From the NCBI GenBank assembly GCA_904420585.1, contig CAJFVX010000045.1:1-64000 (forward strand): a DNA stretch of 64,000 bases, read 5' to 3'. This document shows positions 51,196 through 60,335 of the stretch, piece after piece. Position 1 is the stretch's first letter, and each line of letters opens with the position of its first letter. Under the pieces are notes generated by a model. The model saw nothing but the letters and a program-made list of their open reading frames with translations, did not search any database and was not told where the DNA came from. The translations under genes and the position numbers were made by a program. Origin of the DNA: Candidatus Howiella intestinavium (lineage in GTDB: Bacteria > Bacillota > Clostridia > Oscillospirales > Acutalibacteraceae).

Positions 51196-51270
51196 GCAAA
51201 AAATCCTCCTTGTCCCAAAGGCGTGGTAAATTTTGCAACAAAATCCCCCGCCGGGCCCACTAATAAAAAG

Positions 51271-51346
51271 ATGCAAAAGTTTGCATAAAAATATCTTTCA
51301 TATTATACCATACGCTGGTATAATATCAATGATTGCATGGATGCAA
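51271..51346. promoter_or_regulatory. Divergent promoter region with nested inverted repeats
   Basis: A palindrome ATTATACC/GGTATAAT (51302-51309 with 51317-51324) contains a TATAAT -10 for each strand. For the minus strand TTGATA (51324-51329) lies 16 bases from it; the plus-strand -35 is poor (TTTCAT). It is flanked by ATGCAAA/TTTGCAT (51271-51286) and TTGCAT/ATGCAA (51333-51346), so the region is symmetric and looks like an operator. Confidence 0.6.
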
Positions 51347-51364
51347 ATTTGAGGAGGACAAGCT

Positions 51365-52834
51365 ATGGAACTGCGTATAACCCATAAGCAGGCCTTTTGG
51401 ATGCTGGTGCTCATCCTGTCCTTTTCCTTCCTGACCCAGGTGGTGGTAGGCATGGGCTACATCAATACCTACGACACCTACTGGTACAGGAACTGGGGGC
51501 TGGACGCCGCCGAGAACGGCCTGTTTACCATCTACAGCCGGGTGGAGGACATCAATCTGGACTATCCGCCCCTTTACCTGATTCTGTTGTATATCACCGG
51601 CCTTTGCTACGGCTCCGCGGGCAAGGGCCTGCACGTATTCCTCCAGATGTTCCTGATGAAATTCTGGCCGATTTTCTTCAATGTAGCCTGCGCCGCCCTG
51701 CTTTACTACATCTGCCGCAAGCGGTTCGGCCGGCCCACCGGCCTTCTGGCCGCCTTCCTGTGGTGCATGAATCCCGGCTTTTTCTTCAACGCCGCCATGT
51801 GGGGGCAGAGCGACAGCGTTATGGCCTTTCTGCTGCTTGTCTCCTTTTACCTGCTGGACAGGGACCGTCCTGTGGCGGCCTGCGTGGCCTTTGCCGTGGC
51901 GGGGCTTACCAAGTTCCAGAGCCTCTTCTTCACCCCGCCCTTCCTTTTGGTCCTCGTTTTGCGCAACCTGCCCGACTGGAAGCGGATTGTAAAGAGCCTG
52001 GCGGCCGCTGCGGTCACCGTGGCCGTGGTCTTTATCCCCTTTATGGTGGGGGGCAGGAACCCCATGCTCTTCTTCGACGTGTACCTGGGCAGCGCCAACA
52101 AATACCCCTACTGCTCCCTGCACGCCTATAATTTCTACAGCATGCTGGGCCTCAACTGGACCACCGGGCTGAAGGATATCGAACCCATTGCAGGCGGGTT
52201 TACCTGGAACCATTTCAGCTTTATCTGTGCGGCTCTCTCGGTGGCCCTGGTGGCAGCCCTCTATATCCTGTCCTACCGGCGGTTCGGCCGCGCCCGGCTG
52301 GACGGCTGGGTGGGCGGCTTCCTCATGATGCAGTGCCTGTTTATGTTCATGACCCGCATGCACGAGCGGTACCAGGTGATTGTGGTGCCCTTTGCCCTGA
52401 TGGCCTGGCTCACCACCCGGAACAGGCGGTTTTTGGGCCTCTTCGCCGCTTTGAGCTGCTTTACCTGCGTCAACCAGGCCGTTGTCCTGCTGGATATGGT
52501 CCTGGGGGCCCAGCGGAATATCGAGCCCTTCTGGTCCTCCTATTCCCATGAACTGGTCATCGTCCTGTCCTTTATCAATATGCTGCTGTTCGTCTGGAGC
52601 GTCTATGAATGCGTCACCTATTTCCTGGGAAGCCGGCGGAAAGACCGGACGGCAGGGGGGACGGATGTCCGGGCCTTCGGCAGCCCTTCGCCGGATGAGA
52701 CGGATGGGCAGGCCCCTGCCCTGGAAGGGCGTCCTGGGGCCGAGCGGGATGCGGCTCCCGCCCTCCGGGAAGACCCAGCCCCCGCCGGCGGCCGTCCGGC
52801 AGAAAGGAGCCACCGCCAATGGATACGTATATGA
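51365..52834 (+). CDS. GT-C type membrane glycosyltransferase (mannosyltransferase-like)
   Basis: 489 aa with about ten membrane helices. The first external loop carries YRNWGLDAAENGLFTIYSR and DYPPLYL, where GT-C enzymes place catalytic acids. AAMWGQSDS and MTRMHERYQVIVVPF are hallmarks of the Gpi18/PMT-related group using lipid-linked sugars. GAGGAGG precedes ATG 51365. The C-terminal 50 residues are hydrophilic and low-complexity, and the end overlaps the next gene by 16 bases. Probably adds sugars to a surface polymer or glycolipid outside the membrane; substrate inferred. Confidence 0.85.
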   Translation: MELRITHKQAFWMLVLILSFSFLTQVVVGMGYINTYDTYWYRNWGLDAAENGLFTIYSRVEDINLDYPPLYLILLYITGLCYGSAGKGLHVFLQMFLMKFWPIFFNVACAALLYYICRKRFGRPTGLLAAFLWCMNPGFFFNAAMWGQSDSVMAFLLLVSFYLLDRDRPVAACVAFAVAGLTKFQSLFFTPPFLLVLVLRNLPDWKRIVKSLAAAAVTVAVVFIPFMVGGRNPMLFFDVYLGSANKYPYCSLHAYNFYSMLGLNWTTGLKDIEPIAGGFTWNHFSFICAALSVALVAALYILSYRRFGRARLDGWVGGFLMMQCLFMFMTRMHERYQVIVVPFALMAWLTTRNRRFLGLFAALSCFTCVNQAVVLLDMVLGAQRNIEPFWSSYSHELVIVLSFINMLLFVWSVYECVTYFLGSRRKDRTAGGTDVRAFGSPSPDETDGQAPALEGRPGAERDAAPALREDPAPAGGRPAERSHRQWIRI

Positions 52835-55575
52835 CCCCCCCGGCGGCCGCGCCCGCGGCAAAGCGGGGGCCGGCCTATAAGCGGACCCCTGTGCTGGGCC
52901 GGCAGAAGGAGCTGCACTGGCAGACCTTCTTCATGGCCCTGGGCACCGCCGCCGTCTTTATCCTGCCCTTTATGCTGGTCAGCCACGGCATCTTCCTCTA
53001 CCGGGGGGACTTCAACGTCCAGCAGGTCACCTTTTACCAGATGTGCCACCAGATGGTAAAAGAGGGCAACATCTTCTGGAACTGGCAGACCGATTTGGGG
53101 GTCAACTTCATCGGCTCCTACAGCTTCTACCTGTTGGGCAGCCCCTTCTTCTGGCTGACCATCCCCTTCCCCAACTGGATGGTGCCCTATCTCATCGGGC
53201 CGCTGCTCATGCTGAAGTTCGCCCTGGCCGCCTTTACGGCCTATTTCTACATCCGGCGGTTTACCCGGACGCCCTCGGCGGCCATGCTGGGGGCCCTGCT
53301 TTACGCCTTTTCGGGCTTCTCGGTGCACAACCTCTTCTTCAATCACTTCCATGAGCCCATCATCTTTTTCCCGGTGCTGCTGCTGGCGGTGGAGCAGTTC
53401 ATCGCCGACAACCGCCGGGGCGCCGTGGCGGTGGCCGTCTTCATCTGCGCCGTGTCCAACTACTTCTTCTTTGTGGGCATGGCCGTCTTCTGCGTTATCT
53501 ACTGGTTCATCCGCATGTTCGCCGGCGCCTGGGACCTTTCTTTAAAGCGCTTTCTGGCCTTTATCGCCGAGGTCCTGCTGGGGGTGGGCCTGGCCGCCTT
53601 CCTGCTGGTGCCCTCCTATCTGACGGTGATGCAGAACCGGCGGGTGGACTCCATCAGCGCCGGCTGGACCGCCTTCTTCTACAGCAACGAGCACATTTAC
53701 GGCACCGTCCTGCGCAGCCTCTTCTTCCCGCCGGACATCACCGGCAACACCATCCTGCTGCCCGACGAGAACCTGCGCTGGTCCTCTTCGGCGGCCTGGC
53801 TGCCCATCTTCAGCATGACGGGGGTGGTGGGCTATGTGTGGGCCAAGAAGGGCAATTGGCTGCGCCGGATGCTCTTGGTCCTGCTCGCCATGGCCCTGGT
53901 GCCGGTGCTCAACAGCGCCTTTGTCGCCTTCAACGCGGCCTATTATGCCCGCTGGTTCTATATGCCCGTCCTCATGATGTGCCTGGCCACGGCCATGAGC
54001 CTGGAGGACCGGGAGGTAAACTGGAAAAAGGCCTTTACCTTCACGGCGGCGGCCACCGGCATTATGATTCTCATCCTGGCCTTTTTCCCGGCCGAAATCA
54101 GCAATGGCCAGGTGGTTTCCTGGGGCCTCTTCGACAAGGACACCGGCTCCTCCCACGACAAGCTCATCCAGTTCCTGGTCATCTGCGGCACGGCGGTGCT
54201 CTCCCTTGTGCTGCTGGGATGGATTCTGCGGCTGCGCAGAAAGAATCCCCGGCAGTTCACCCGGACGGCGGCGGCCTGCATCTGCCTTTTGTCGGCGGCC
54301 TACGGCTTCTTCTTTGTGCAGACCGGCCGGCCCTCCCGGGCGGATATAGAGGAAAACTACCTGGGCCGGCTCATCCAGGGCGAGGTGACCCTGCCCGGCA
54401 ATTCGGACGAATACCGCATCGACGTCTACGACGGCCTGAGCAACACCGGCCTGGCCTTGGGCTACCGCAGTATCCAGGCCTTCCATTCCATCGTCCCCGC
54501 CTCCATCATGGAGTATTACCCCTACGTGGGGGTAGAGCGGGGGGTGGCCAGCCGGCCGGAGGTGGAGGCCTATGCCGTGCGGCCCCTGCTGTCGGTGAAA
54601 TACCTGCTGTCCCCCACCACCCGGCAGTTTGTGGAGGATGACGGCCGGACCAAAATGCCCGGCTACACCTTCCTGGAGGAGCAGAACGGCTTCGATATTT
54701 ACGAAAACGAAAACTATATCCCCTACGGCTTCACCTACGACTACTACATGACCTACGCCGAGTGCGATTCCTACGAGGAGGACCAGCGGTCCCTTCTGAT
54801 GCTCAAGGCCATGCTTTTAACCGACGAGCAGGTGGAGCGGCATGGGGACATCCTCACCGATTTAGGGGCCGATTACCGGGTCAGCGGCAGCACGGCGGGC
54901 GGCCTGCAGGGCACCGACCTGAGCGGGCTGACGGCGGAGGAAATCATGTCCCAGGCCCGGGAAGAGGCTTCCAGCATACCCGAGCTAGATTTTTCCGACG
55001 AGGCCTTTGCGGCCGACTGCGCCGCCCGGGCCAAGACGGCGGCCAAGTCCTTTGCCACCGACAACCGGGGCTTCACCGCCGAGGTGGAGCTGGAGAGGGA
55101 AAACCTGGTCTTCTTCTCGGTGCCCTACGAGGAGGGCTGGACGACCACGGTGGACGGCCAGCCGGCTGAAATTGAGGAGGTCAACGTGGGCTTCATGGCT
55201 GTGCGGGTGCCCGAAGGGGCCCACACCGTCCGGTTCAGCTACATGACCCCCGGGCTGAAAAACGGCTGCCTTATCACGGTGGGGGCCCTGGTGCTTTTTG
55301 CGGCGTATATGGCAGGGGTTGTCTGGCTCCGCCGCCGGCGCCCCGAATCTTTCCTGGTGGAATACCCCGAGGGCGACCAGCTGGCGCAGCGCTTTGCCGA
55401 GGATAAAGCGGCGGAGGAGGCCTTCCTTGCCGAGTGGGAGGCCCGGCAGCAGGCCCGGGAAGCGGCCTTTAAGGAGGAGGAGTTTGACCGGATTCTGGAG
55501 GAGGACAGCCCCTCCGGCCACGGCGGTGACCCGCCGGCCGACCCGCCTTATCCGGATCCCCCCGAAAGGAGCTGA
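52819..55575 (+). CDS. YfhO-family membrane glycosyltransferase-like protein, copy 1
   Basis: 918 aa, with a dozen or more membrane helices (about 35-520), then an extracellular beta-rich part (about 530-830) and a last helix with an acidic tail. YRGDFNVQQVTFYQMCHQM, FWNWQTDLGVNFIGSYSFY, YAFSGFSVHNLFFNHFHEP and YYARWFYMPVLMM are the YfhO signatures. In Bacillus YfhO takes part in lipoteichoic acid glycosylation. ATG 52819 has AAAGGAG upstream and overlaps the previous gene. It is followed at 4 bases by a close paralog. Confidence 0.88.
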   Translation: MDTYMTPPAAAPAAKRGPAYKRTPVLGRQKELHWQTFFMALGTAAVFILPFMLVSHGIFLYRGDFNVQQVTFYQMCHQMVKEGNIFWNWQTDLGVNFIGSYSFYLLGSPFFWLTIPFPNWMVPYLIGPLLMLKFALAAFTAYFYIRRFTRTPSAAMLGALLYAFSGFSVHNLFFNHFHEPIIFFPVLLLAVEQFIADNRRGAVAVAVFICAVSNYFFFVGMAVFCVIYWFIRMFAGAWDLSLKRFLAFIAEVLLGVGLAAFLLVPSYLTVMQNRRVDSISAGWTAFFYSNEHIYGTVLRSLFFPPDITGNTILLPDENLRWSSSAAWLPIFSMTGVVGYVWAKKGNWLRRMLLVLLAMALVPVLNSAFVAFNAAYYARWFYMPVLMMCLATAMSLEDREVNWKKAFTFTAAATGIMILILAFFPAEISNGQVVSWGLFDKDTGSSHDKLIQFLVICGTAVLSLVLLGWILRLRRKNPRQFTRTAAACICLLSAAYGFFFVQTGRPSRADIEENYLGRLIQGEVTLPGNSDEYRIDVYDGLSNTGLALGYRSIQAFHSIVPASIMEYYPYVGVERGVASRPEVEAYAVRPLLSVKYLLSPTTRQFVEDDGRTKMPGYTFLEEQNGFDIYENENYIPYGFTYDYYMTYAECDSYEEDQRSLLMLKAMLLTDEQVERHGDILTDLGADYRVSGSTAGGLQGTDLSGLTAEEIMSQAREEASSIPELDFSDEAFAADCAARAKTAAKSFATDNRGFTAEVELERENLVFFSVPYEEGWTTTVDGQPAEIEEVNVGFMAVRVPEGAHTVRFSYMTPGLKNGCLITVGALVLFAAYMAGVVWLRRRRPESFLVEYPEGDQLAQRFAEDKAAEEAFLAEWEARQQAREAAFKEEEFDRILEEDSPSGHGGDPPADPPYPDPPERS

Positions 55576-55579
55576 CGGT

Positions 55580-58390
55580 TTGGACGTCTATATGAATCCC
55601 CCTGCGGCGGCAGCGCCCCGCAAGACCGGCCCGGCCTATAAGCGCATGCCGGTGCTGGGCCGGCAGAAGGAGCTGCACTGGCAGACCCTGCTCATCGCCC
55701 TGGGAACGGCTGCGGTATTTTTCATCCCCTTTATCATCATGGACCAGGGCTATTTCTTCTTCTACGGCGACTTCAACGTCCAGCAGATTCCCTTTTACCA
55801 GATGTGCCACCAGATGGTAAAGGAGGGCAATATCTTCTGGAACTGGCAGACCGATTTGGGGGTCAACTTTATCGGGTCCTACAGCTTTTATCTGTTGGGC
55901 AGCCCCTTTTTCTGGCTGACCATCCCCTTCCCCAACTGGATGGTGCCCTACCTCATCGCCCCCCTGCTCATCTTAAAATTCGCCCTGTCGGCCTTTACGG
56001 CCTACTTTTACATCCGGCGGTTTACCCGGACGCCCTCGTCGGCCATGCTGGGAGCCCTGCTCTACGCCTTTTCGGGCTTCTCGGTCTACAATATCTTCTT
56101 CAACCACTTCCATGAGGCCATCGTCTTTTTCCCCGTGCTGCTGCTGGCGGTGGAGCAGTTCATCGCCGACAACCGCCGGGGGGCCCTGGCCGTGGCCGTC
56201 TTTATCTGCGCCGTGTCCAACTACTTCTTCTTTTTCGGCATGGCCGTCTTCTGCGTCATCTACTGGTTTGTCCGGACGGTTTCGGGCTGCTGGAGGCTGA
56301 AGGTGCGGCGCTTTTTCGCCTTCCTCTTTGAAATCCTCCTGGGGCTGGGCCTTGCGGCCTTTATCCTGGTTCCCGCCTTCTTCTCGGTCATCCAGAACAG
56401 CCGGGTGAACGAGCACCTCTACGGCTGGGACGCCATCCTCTACGGCAAGGAGCAGATTTTCACCAACATCATCCAGTGCTTCTTCTTCCCCCCCGACCTG
56501 CCCGCCCGGCCGGTCTTCTTCCCCGGCGCCGAGGTGCAGTGGTCCTCCCTGGGGGGCTGGCTGCCCGTCTTCAGCATGGTGGGGGTCATCGGCTTTTTGC
56601 AGAACAAGCAGCGGCACTGGCTGCGCCGGGTGCTCATCGTCCTGATTATCATGGCCCTGGTGCCGGTGCTCAACAGCGCCTTTTACGCCTTTAATTCGGC
56701 CTACTACGCCCGCTGGTTCTACATGCCCGTCCTCATGATGTGCCTGGCCACGGCCATGGGCCTGGAGGACAAGGAGGTGGACTGGGACCGGGCCTTCAAG
56801 TGGACCCTTGCCCTTACCCTGATTATGGTGCTGGTCATCGGCCTCTTCCCCTCGGAGGTGACCGATGGGCAGATTACCCGCTTCGGCCTCTTCACAGCCG
56901 ACAGCGAGGGAAGCTATGTCTACCTCATCCGATTCTGGGTCACATGCGCCATCGCGGTGGCCTCCCTTGTTATCCTCAAGCTGATTCTGCCCCTGCGCAG
57001 GCGGGCCCCCGGCTCCTTTACCCGGATTGCCGCCGGCTGTATCTGCGTGGTGACGGTCATCTATGCGGCCTTCTTCATCGGCAACGGCAAGACCCTGTCG
57101 GAGGATGTGGACGATGTGCTCATCCCCCAGCTGGTGGAGGGGGAGCTGAACCTGCCCGGCGACAAGGACGCATACCGCATCGACGTCTACGAAGGGGTGG
57201 ACAACACCGGCATGTACCTGGGCTACCCCTGCATCCAGGCCTTTCACTCCATCGTCCCCGCCTCGGTTATGGAATACTACCCCTACGTGGGGGTGGAGCG
57301 GGGCGTGGCCAGCCGGCCAAAGACCGAGGCCTATGCCATCCGGCCCTTCCTGTCGGTCAAGTACCTGCTGGTGCCGGAGGGCAAGAGCTTTGTGGAAAAC
57401 GGCGGCACCAAGATGCCCGGCTACACCTACTACGGGGAGGAGGACGGGTTTTCCATCTATGAGAACCAGAACTACATCCCCTACGGCTTCACCTACGACT
57501 ACTATATCACCGACCTGCAGTGCGACGCCTACGAGGAGGACCAGCGGGCCAAGATTATGCTCAGGGCCATGCGCCTGACCGAGGAGCAGGCCGAAAAGCA
57601 CGCCGACATCCTGCGGCCCTTAAGCGCCGACTACATGGTGACCAACGGCGAGGCGGATGCGTCTTCGTCCGACCGGGGCTCCTCTGTGGGCAAGGAGTAC
57701 CTGGACCTTTCCAGCGAAGCCTTTGCGGCCGACTGCGCCGCCCGGGCAAAGACGGCGGCCAAGTCCTTTGCCGCCGACAGCCGGGGCTTCACCGCCGAGG
57801 TGGAGCTTAGCAGGGAAAATCTGGTCTTCTTCTCGGTGCCCTATGAGGAAGGGGGCTGGACGGCCACGGTGGACGGCCAGCCGGTTGAAATCGAAAAGGT
57901 CAACGTGGGCTTCATGGCTGTGCGGGTGCCCGAAGGGGCCCACACCGTCCGGTTCGAGTATATGACGCCCGGCCTGCCCATAGGCTGCATCATCACCCTG
58001 GGGGCCCTGGTGGTGCTGGGGGCGTATCTGGCCATTGTGCTGCTGCGCCGGCGCCGGCACCCCGACCGCTGGTGGGTGGAATACCCCGAAGGCGACCGGC
58101 TGGCCCATCGCTTTGCCGCCGACCAGGCCGAGGAGGAGGCCTTCCTGGCCGCCCTGGAGGCGGAAGAGGAGGAGCCCCCGGCCGGGGAGCCGGAGGGAGG
58201 CCTCTGGCCTGCCGGCCCGCCGGCGGAGGGGCCGCTCTGGCCGCCGGCTGAGGACGAAGACCTGCCCGGCCCGCCGCCGGAGGAGGCTGCCCCGGAGGGG
58301 CGGCAGGGGGCGGACGCCCCCTTTACCCCCGGCTTCCAGGTGGATTTGTCCGCCGCCGATGAGGAAACGGACGACGGACAGGCGAAATAA
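55580..58390 (+). CDS. YfhO-family membrane glycosyltransferase-like protein, copy 2
   Basis: 936 aa from TTG 55580: AAGGAG lies 8 bases upstream and the resulting start (MDVYMNPPAAAAPRKTGPAY) lines up with copy 1. The two proteins are alike from end to end, including GDFNVQQIPFYQMCHQMVKE and YYPYVGVERGVASRP, so this is a tandem duplication. Differences cluster in the middle helices (SVIQNSRVNEHLYGWDAIL) and in the C-terminal tail, which here is longer, acidic and proline-rich (about 70 residues). Same proposed role in surface-polymer sugar transfer; the pair may differ in specificity. Confidence 0.88.
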   Translation: MDVYMNPPAAAAPRKTGPAYKRMPVLGRQKELHWQTLLIALGTAAVFFIPFIIMDQGYFFFYGDFNVQQIPFYQMCHQMVKEGNIFWNWQTDLGVNFIGSYSFYLLGSPFFWLTIPFPNWMVPYLIAPLLILKFALSAFTAYFYIRRFTRTPSSAMLGALLYAFSGFSVYNIFFNHFHEAIVFFPVLLLAVEQFIADNRRGALAVAVFICAVSNYFFFFGMAVFCVIYWFVRTVSGCWRLKVRRFFAFLFEILLGLGLAAFILVPAFFSVIQNSRVNEHLYGWDAILYGKEQIFTNIIQCFFFPPDLPARPVFFPGAEVQWSSLGGWLPVFSMVGVIGFLQNKQRHWLRRVLIVLIIMALVPVLNSAFYAFNSAYYARWFYMPVLMMCLATAMGLEDKEVDWDRAFKWTLALTLIMVLVIGLFPSEVTDGQITRFGLFTADSEGSYVYLIRFWVTCAIAVASLVILKLILPLRRRAPGSFTRIAAGCICVVTVIYAAFFIGNGKTLSEDVDDVLIPQLVEGELNLPGDKDAYRIDVYEGVDNTGMYLGYPCIQAFHSIVPASVMEYYPYVGVERGVASRPKTEAYAIRPFLSVKYLLVPEGKSFVENGGTKMPGYTYYGEEDGFSIYENQNYIPYGFTYDYYITDLQCDAYEEDQRAKIMLRAMRLTEEQAEKHADILRPLSADYMVTNGEADASSSDRGSSVGKEYLDLSSEAFAADCAARAKTAAKSFAADSRGFTAEVELSRENLVFFSVPYEEGGWTATVDGQPVEIEKVNVGFMAVRVPEGAHTVRFEYMTPGLPIGCIITLGALVVLGAYLAIVLLRRRRHPDRWWVEYPEGDRLAHRFAADQAEEEAFLAALEAEEEEPPAGEPEGGLWPAGPPAEGPLWPPAEDEDLPGPPPEEAAPEGRQGADAPFTPGFQVDLSAADEETDDGQAK

Positions 58391-58394
58391 AAGC

Positions 58395-58428
58395 AACCGC
58401 CCCGGCCAATCGGCCGGGGCGGTTTTCG
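58395..58428 (+). terminator. Terminator of the GT-C/YfhO operon
   Basis: A 13-bp stem AACCGCCCCGGCC/GGCCGGGGCGGTT (58395-58407 with 58412-58424), loop AATC, then TTCG. It starts 5 bases after the stop. Confidence 0.82.
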
Positions 58429-58433
58429 TCTGG

Positions 58434-58530
58434 GGACAAGCCGCAGAGGGGGGCGGCCCCCTTCTGCCATTCCCCCGACAAATCCCGCTCCTGCGGGATT
58501 TGTCGGGGGGCCGACGCACATGTCGCCGAT
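58434..58530 (-). repeat. Modular hairpin repeat, copy C (inverted)
   Basis: Read on the minus strand it shows the same order as copy B: CGACATGTGCGTCGG, CGACAAATCCCGC/GCGGGATTTGTCG, GGGGGAATG, AGAAGGGGG/CCCCCTCT. The last hairpin is reduced. Another eroded fragment (CATATGCCGCCGGTTT) is near 58636. The 324-base gap 58391-58714 holds no gene. Confidence 0.8.
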
Positions 58531-58714
58531 TTGGACGGTTTTCATTCTCTGCATGCAGTTTTCCAAGGGGATGCGCGCTTTGCTGAATCGGATTCTTTCC
58601 CGGGCAAGGGGGCCTGCCCTGCGGGGAAGCCTGCCCATATGCCGCCGGTTTGCCTACGGAGTTCTGCCTGGCTTTTTGACAGTCCGGCAGGATGCGGGAA
58701 ATGGAGATACAATC

Positions 58715-59761
58715 TTATATACGGACATATCCGGTGGCGGGGCCTGCGCCGACTTTTGCAATGTAGCCGCTTTTTACTAAATTCGTCAAAGTGCGTTCCA
58801 CCGTAACCTTACTGATATCCGGACAAAGTTCCATAATCTCTTTCTTCGTAATCTTACCGACTTTTTGAGCGATTACGGCTTTAATCCGTTCCGGCTTGGA
58901 AAGGCCCCGGTGTTTTAAATATTCCACCCGGCTTTCAAACTCGTTATAGGCCTTCAGCATAATTCCCAGGTAGTATTTTACAAATGGCGCATAACTGTTT
59001 GTGCCTGCATGCCAACCAGTCGAACTGTCCCGCAGTGCCTCATAGTAAGTCTCTTTGGTTTTTTCAATCAGCATTTCCATGCTGATATATTTGCCTGCAA
59101 TGTATCCCGCTTTGTAAAACAGCAGAAGCGTCAGCAATCGGCTCATACGCCCATTGCCATCATGGAAGGGATGGATACACAGAAAGTCCAGGATAAACAT
59201 GGGAATAAGAAGCAGCTTGTCTATTTTATCAGCATTCCATGCTTCCCAAAATCTGGCGCACAGTTCTTCCATGGCATCTGCCGTCTGAAATGCGGGAATG
59301 GGAATAAACCTCGTTTTTTGATGCCCTTCGGCATCCGTTTCTGCAATCACATTGTCTGCATTTTTGTACCTTCCGCCGGCGGCGCCTTGTGCGTAAGAAT
59401 ACAAATCTCTGTGAAGCTGCAAAATAACGTTTGGATTGGGGGCAATGTATTCGTAGCTGTCGTGGATCGTGGCCAGCACTTCCCGATAACCGGCAATTTC
59501 CTGCTCGGAGCGGTTACGGGGTTCTGCCTGCTGCCTTACCAATTCCTCCAGACGCTTATCACTGGTGAAAATACCCTCGATTCTGTTAGACGCACCGGTA
59601 CTCTGAATGCGTGCGACTTCCAGAAGGTTTTTCAATTCATCGGTGTTTGCCTCCAGAAATAATTCCTGCCTGCCTTTATGCTCGTGGATACTCCCCATCA
59701 TCTGCACAATTTCAGGTGTCAGCAGCTTCTCGGGAATTTTTGTATAGTCGAATTCTCGCAT
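58715..59761 (-). CDS. Fic-family protein (AMP transferase)
   Basis: 348 aa from ATG 59761 (GAAGGAG 7 bases upstream). The core motif is HPFHDGNGRMSR with the catalytic His, and an N-terminal inhibitory helix is visible as STGASNRIEG (S/T-x-x-x-E-G/N), placing it in class II. A winged HTH (about 285-348: KITKKEIMELCPDISKVTVE) ends the protein. Fic enzymes transfer AMP to target proteins; no antitoxin gene is beside it. The gene is visibly less GC-rich than its neighbours and sits next to repeat copies, suggesting transfer. Confidence 0.93.
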   Translation of the reverse strand: MREFDYTKIPEKLLTPEIVQMMGSIHEHKGRQELFLEANTDELKNLLEVARIQSTGASNRIEGIFTSDKRLEELVRQQAEPRNRSEQEIAGYREVLATIHDSYEYIAPNPNVILQLHRDLYSYAQGAAGGRYKNADNVIAETDAEGHQKTRFIPIPAFQTADAMEELCARFWEAWNADKIDKLLLIPMFILDFLCIHPFHDGNGRMSRLLTLLLFYKAGYIAGKYISMEMLIEKTKETYYEALRDSSTGWHAGTNSYAPFVKYYLGIMLKAYNEFESRVEYLKHRGLSKPERIKAVIAQKVGKITKKEIMELCPDISKVTVERTLTNLVKSGYIAKVGAGPATGYVRI

Positions 59762-59793
59762 GGTAATCTCCTTCATTCCCTTTTATCTCCATC

Positions 59794-59822
59794 ATTATAT
59801 CTAAAAATGACGGAGATTGCAA
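59794..59822 (-). promoter_or_regulatory. Promoter of the Fic gene
   Basis: On the minus strand, TTGCAA (59817-59822), a 17-base spacer and TATAAT (59794-59799), 33 bases before ATG 59761. The rest of the gap to 59986 shows nothing clear. Confidence 0.7.
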
Positions 59823-59986
59823 TGGCGGTGATGGAGATAGGATGCCCGTTTTTTGTCTCGGTTGATGCAGACGGCAGGTTCCGCAATGCTTTTGGCGCAC
59901 AGGCTCCCCTGGTCAACACAGGCAGAGGCTGTCTTTGGATTTTCTGCTGTTATTTTCGAGAGGGAAATTGACTATGTCCGGCGCCT

Positions 59987-60256
59987 TTATCCCCCGTCCC
60001 TCTCGTCCAGCGCCCCGCCGCAGTAGGGGCAATGGGAACCCCAGCAGCGCAAATCCAGCGTCCTGCCGCAGTGGGGGCAGTAGAGTATAAAAAAGCTGGC
60101 TATCAGCGCCCCAACGGCCAGGACGGCCCCGATTCCCCATGCGATATAAATTCCCGTCATGTTCGTATCCGGGAACAAAAGGGCGAATCCGGCCGGCAGC
60201 AGTCCCCCCGCCAGGATGACGCCCAGGATAATCAGCCGCTTTGTGCGGATGCGCAT
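59987..60256 (-). CDS. Small membrane protein with zinc ribbon
   Basis: 89 aa. Two membrane helices (about 8-28 and 35-57) are followed by a four-cysteine zinc ribbon, YCPHCGRTLDL and CPYCGGALDE. GGGGGGAAGGG precedes ATG 60256. It is transcribed in the same direction as hemW and lies 79 bases after it. No function can be given; it may be co-transcribed with hemW. Confidence 0.72.
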   Translation of the reverse strand: MRIRTKRLIILGVILAGGLLPAGFALLFPDTNMTGIYIAWGIGAVLAVGALIASFFILYCPHCGRTLDLRCWGSHCPYCGGALDERDGG

Positions 60257-60335
60257 ACCCTTCCCCCCATTTCAGATGGGTACAGGATACACCCCCGGCT
60301 GCCCCGCAGGCAAGCCGGAGCCGGTTAAATTCCCG

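Noticed and set aside
55973-57601. 542-residue open frame antisense to YfhO copy 2, and similar long ones antisense to GH2, GH105, GH78 and paralog 1
   Set aside because: They mirror third-position GC in the real genes, are rich in Gly/His/Val-Gln without domain structure, and lack start signals.
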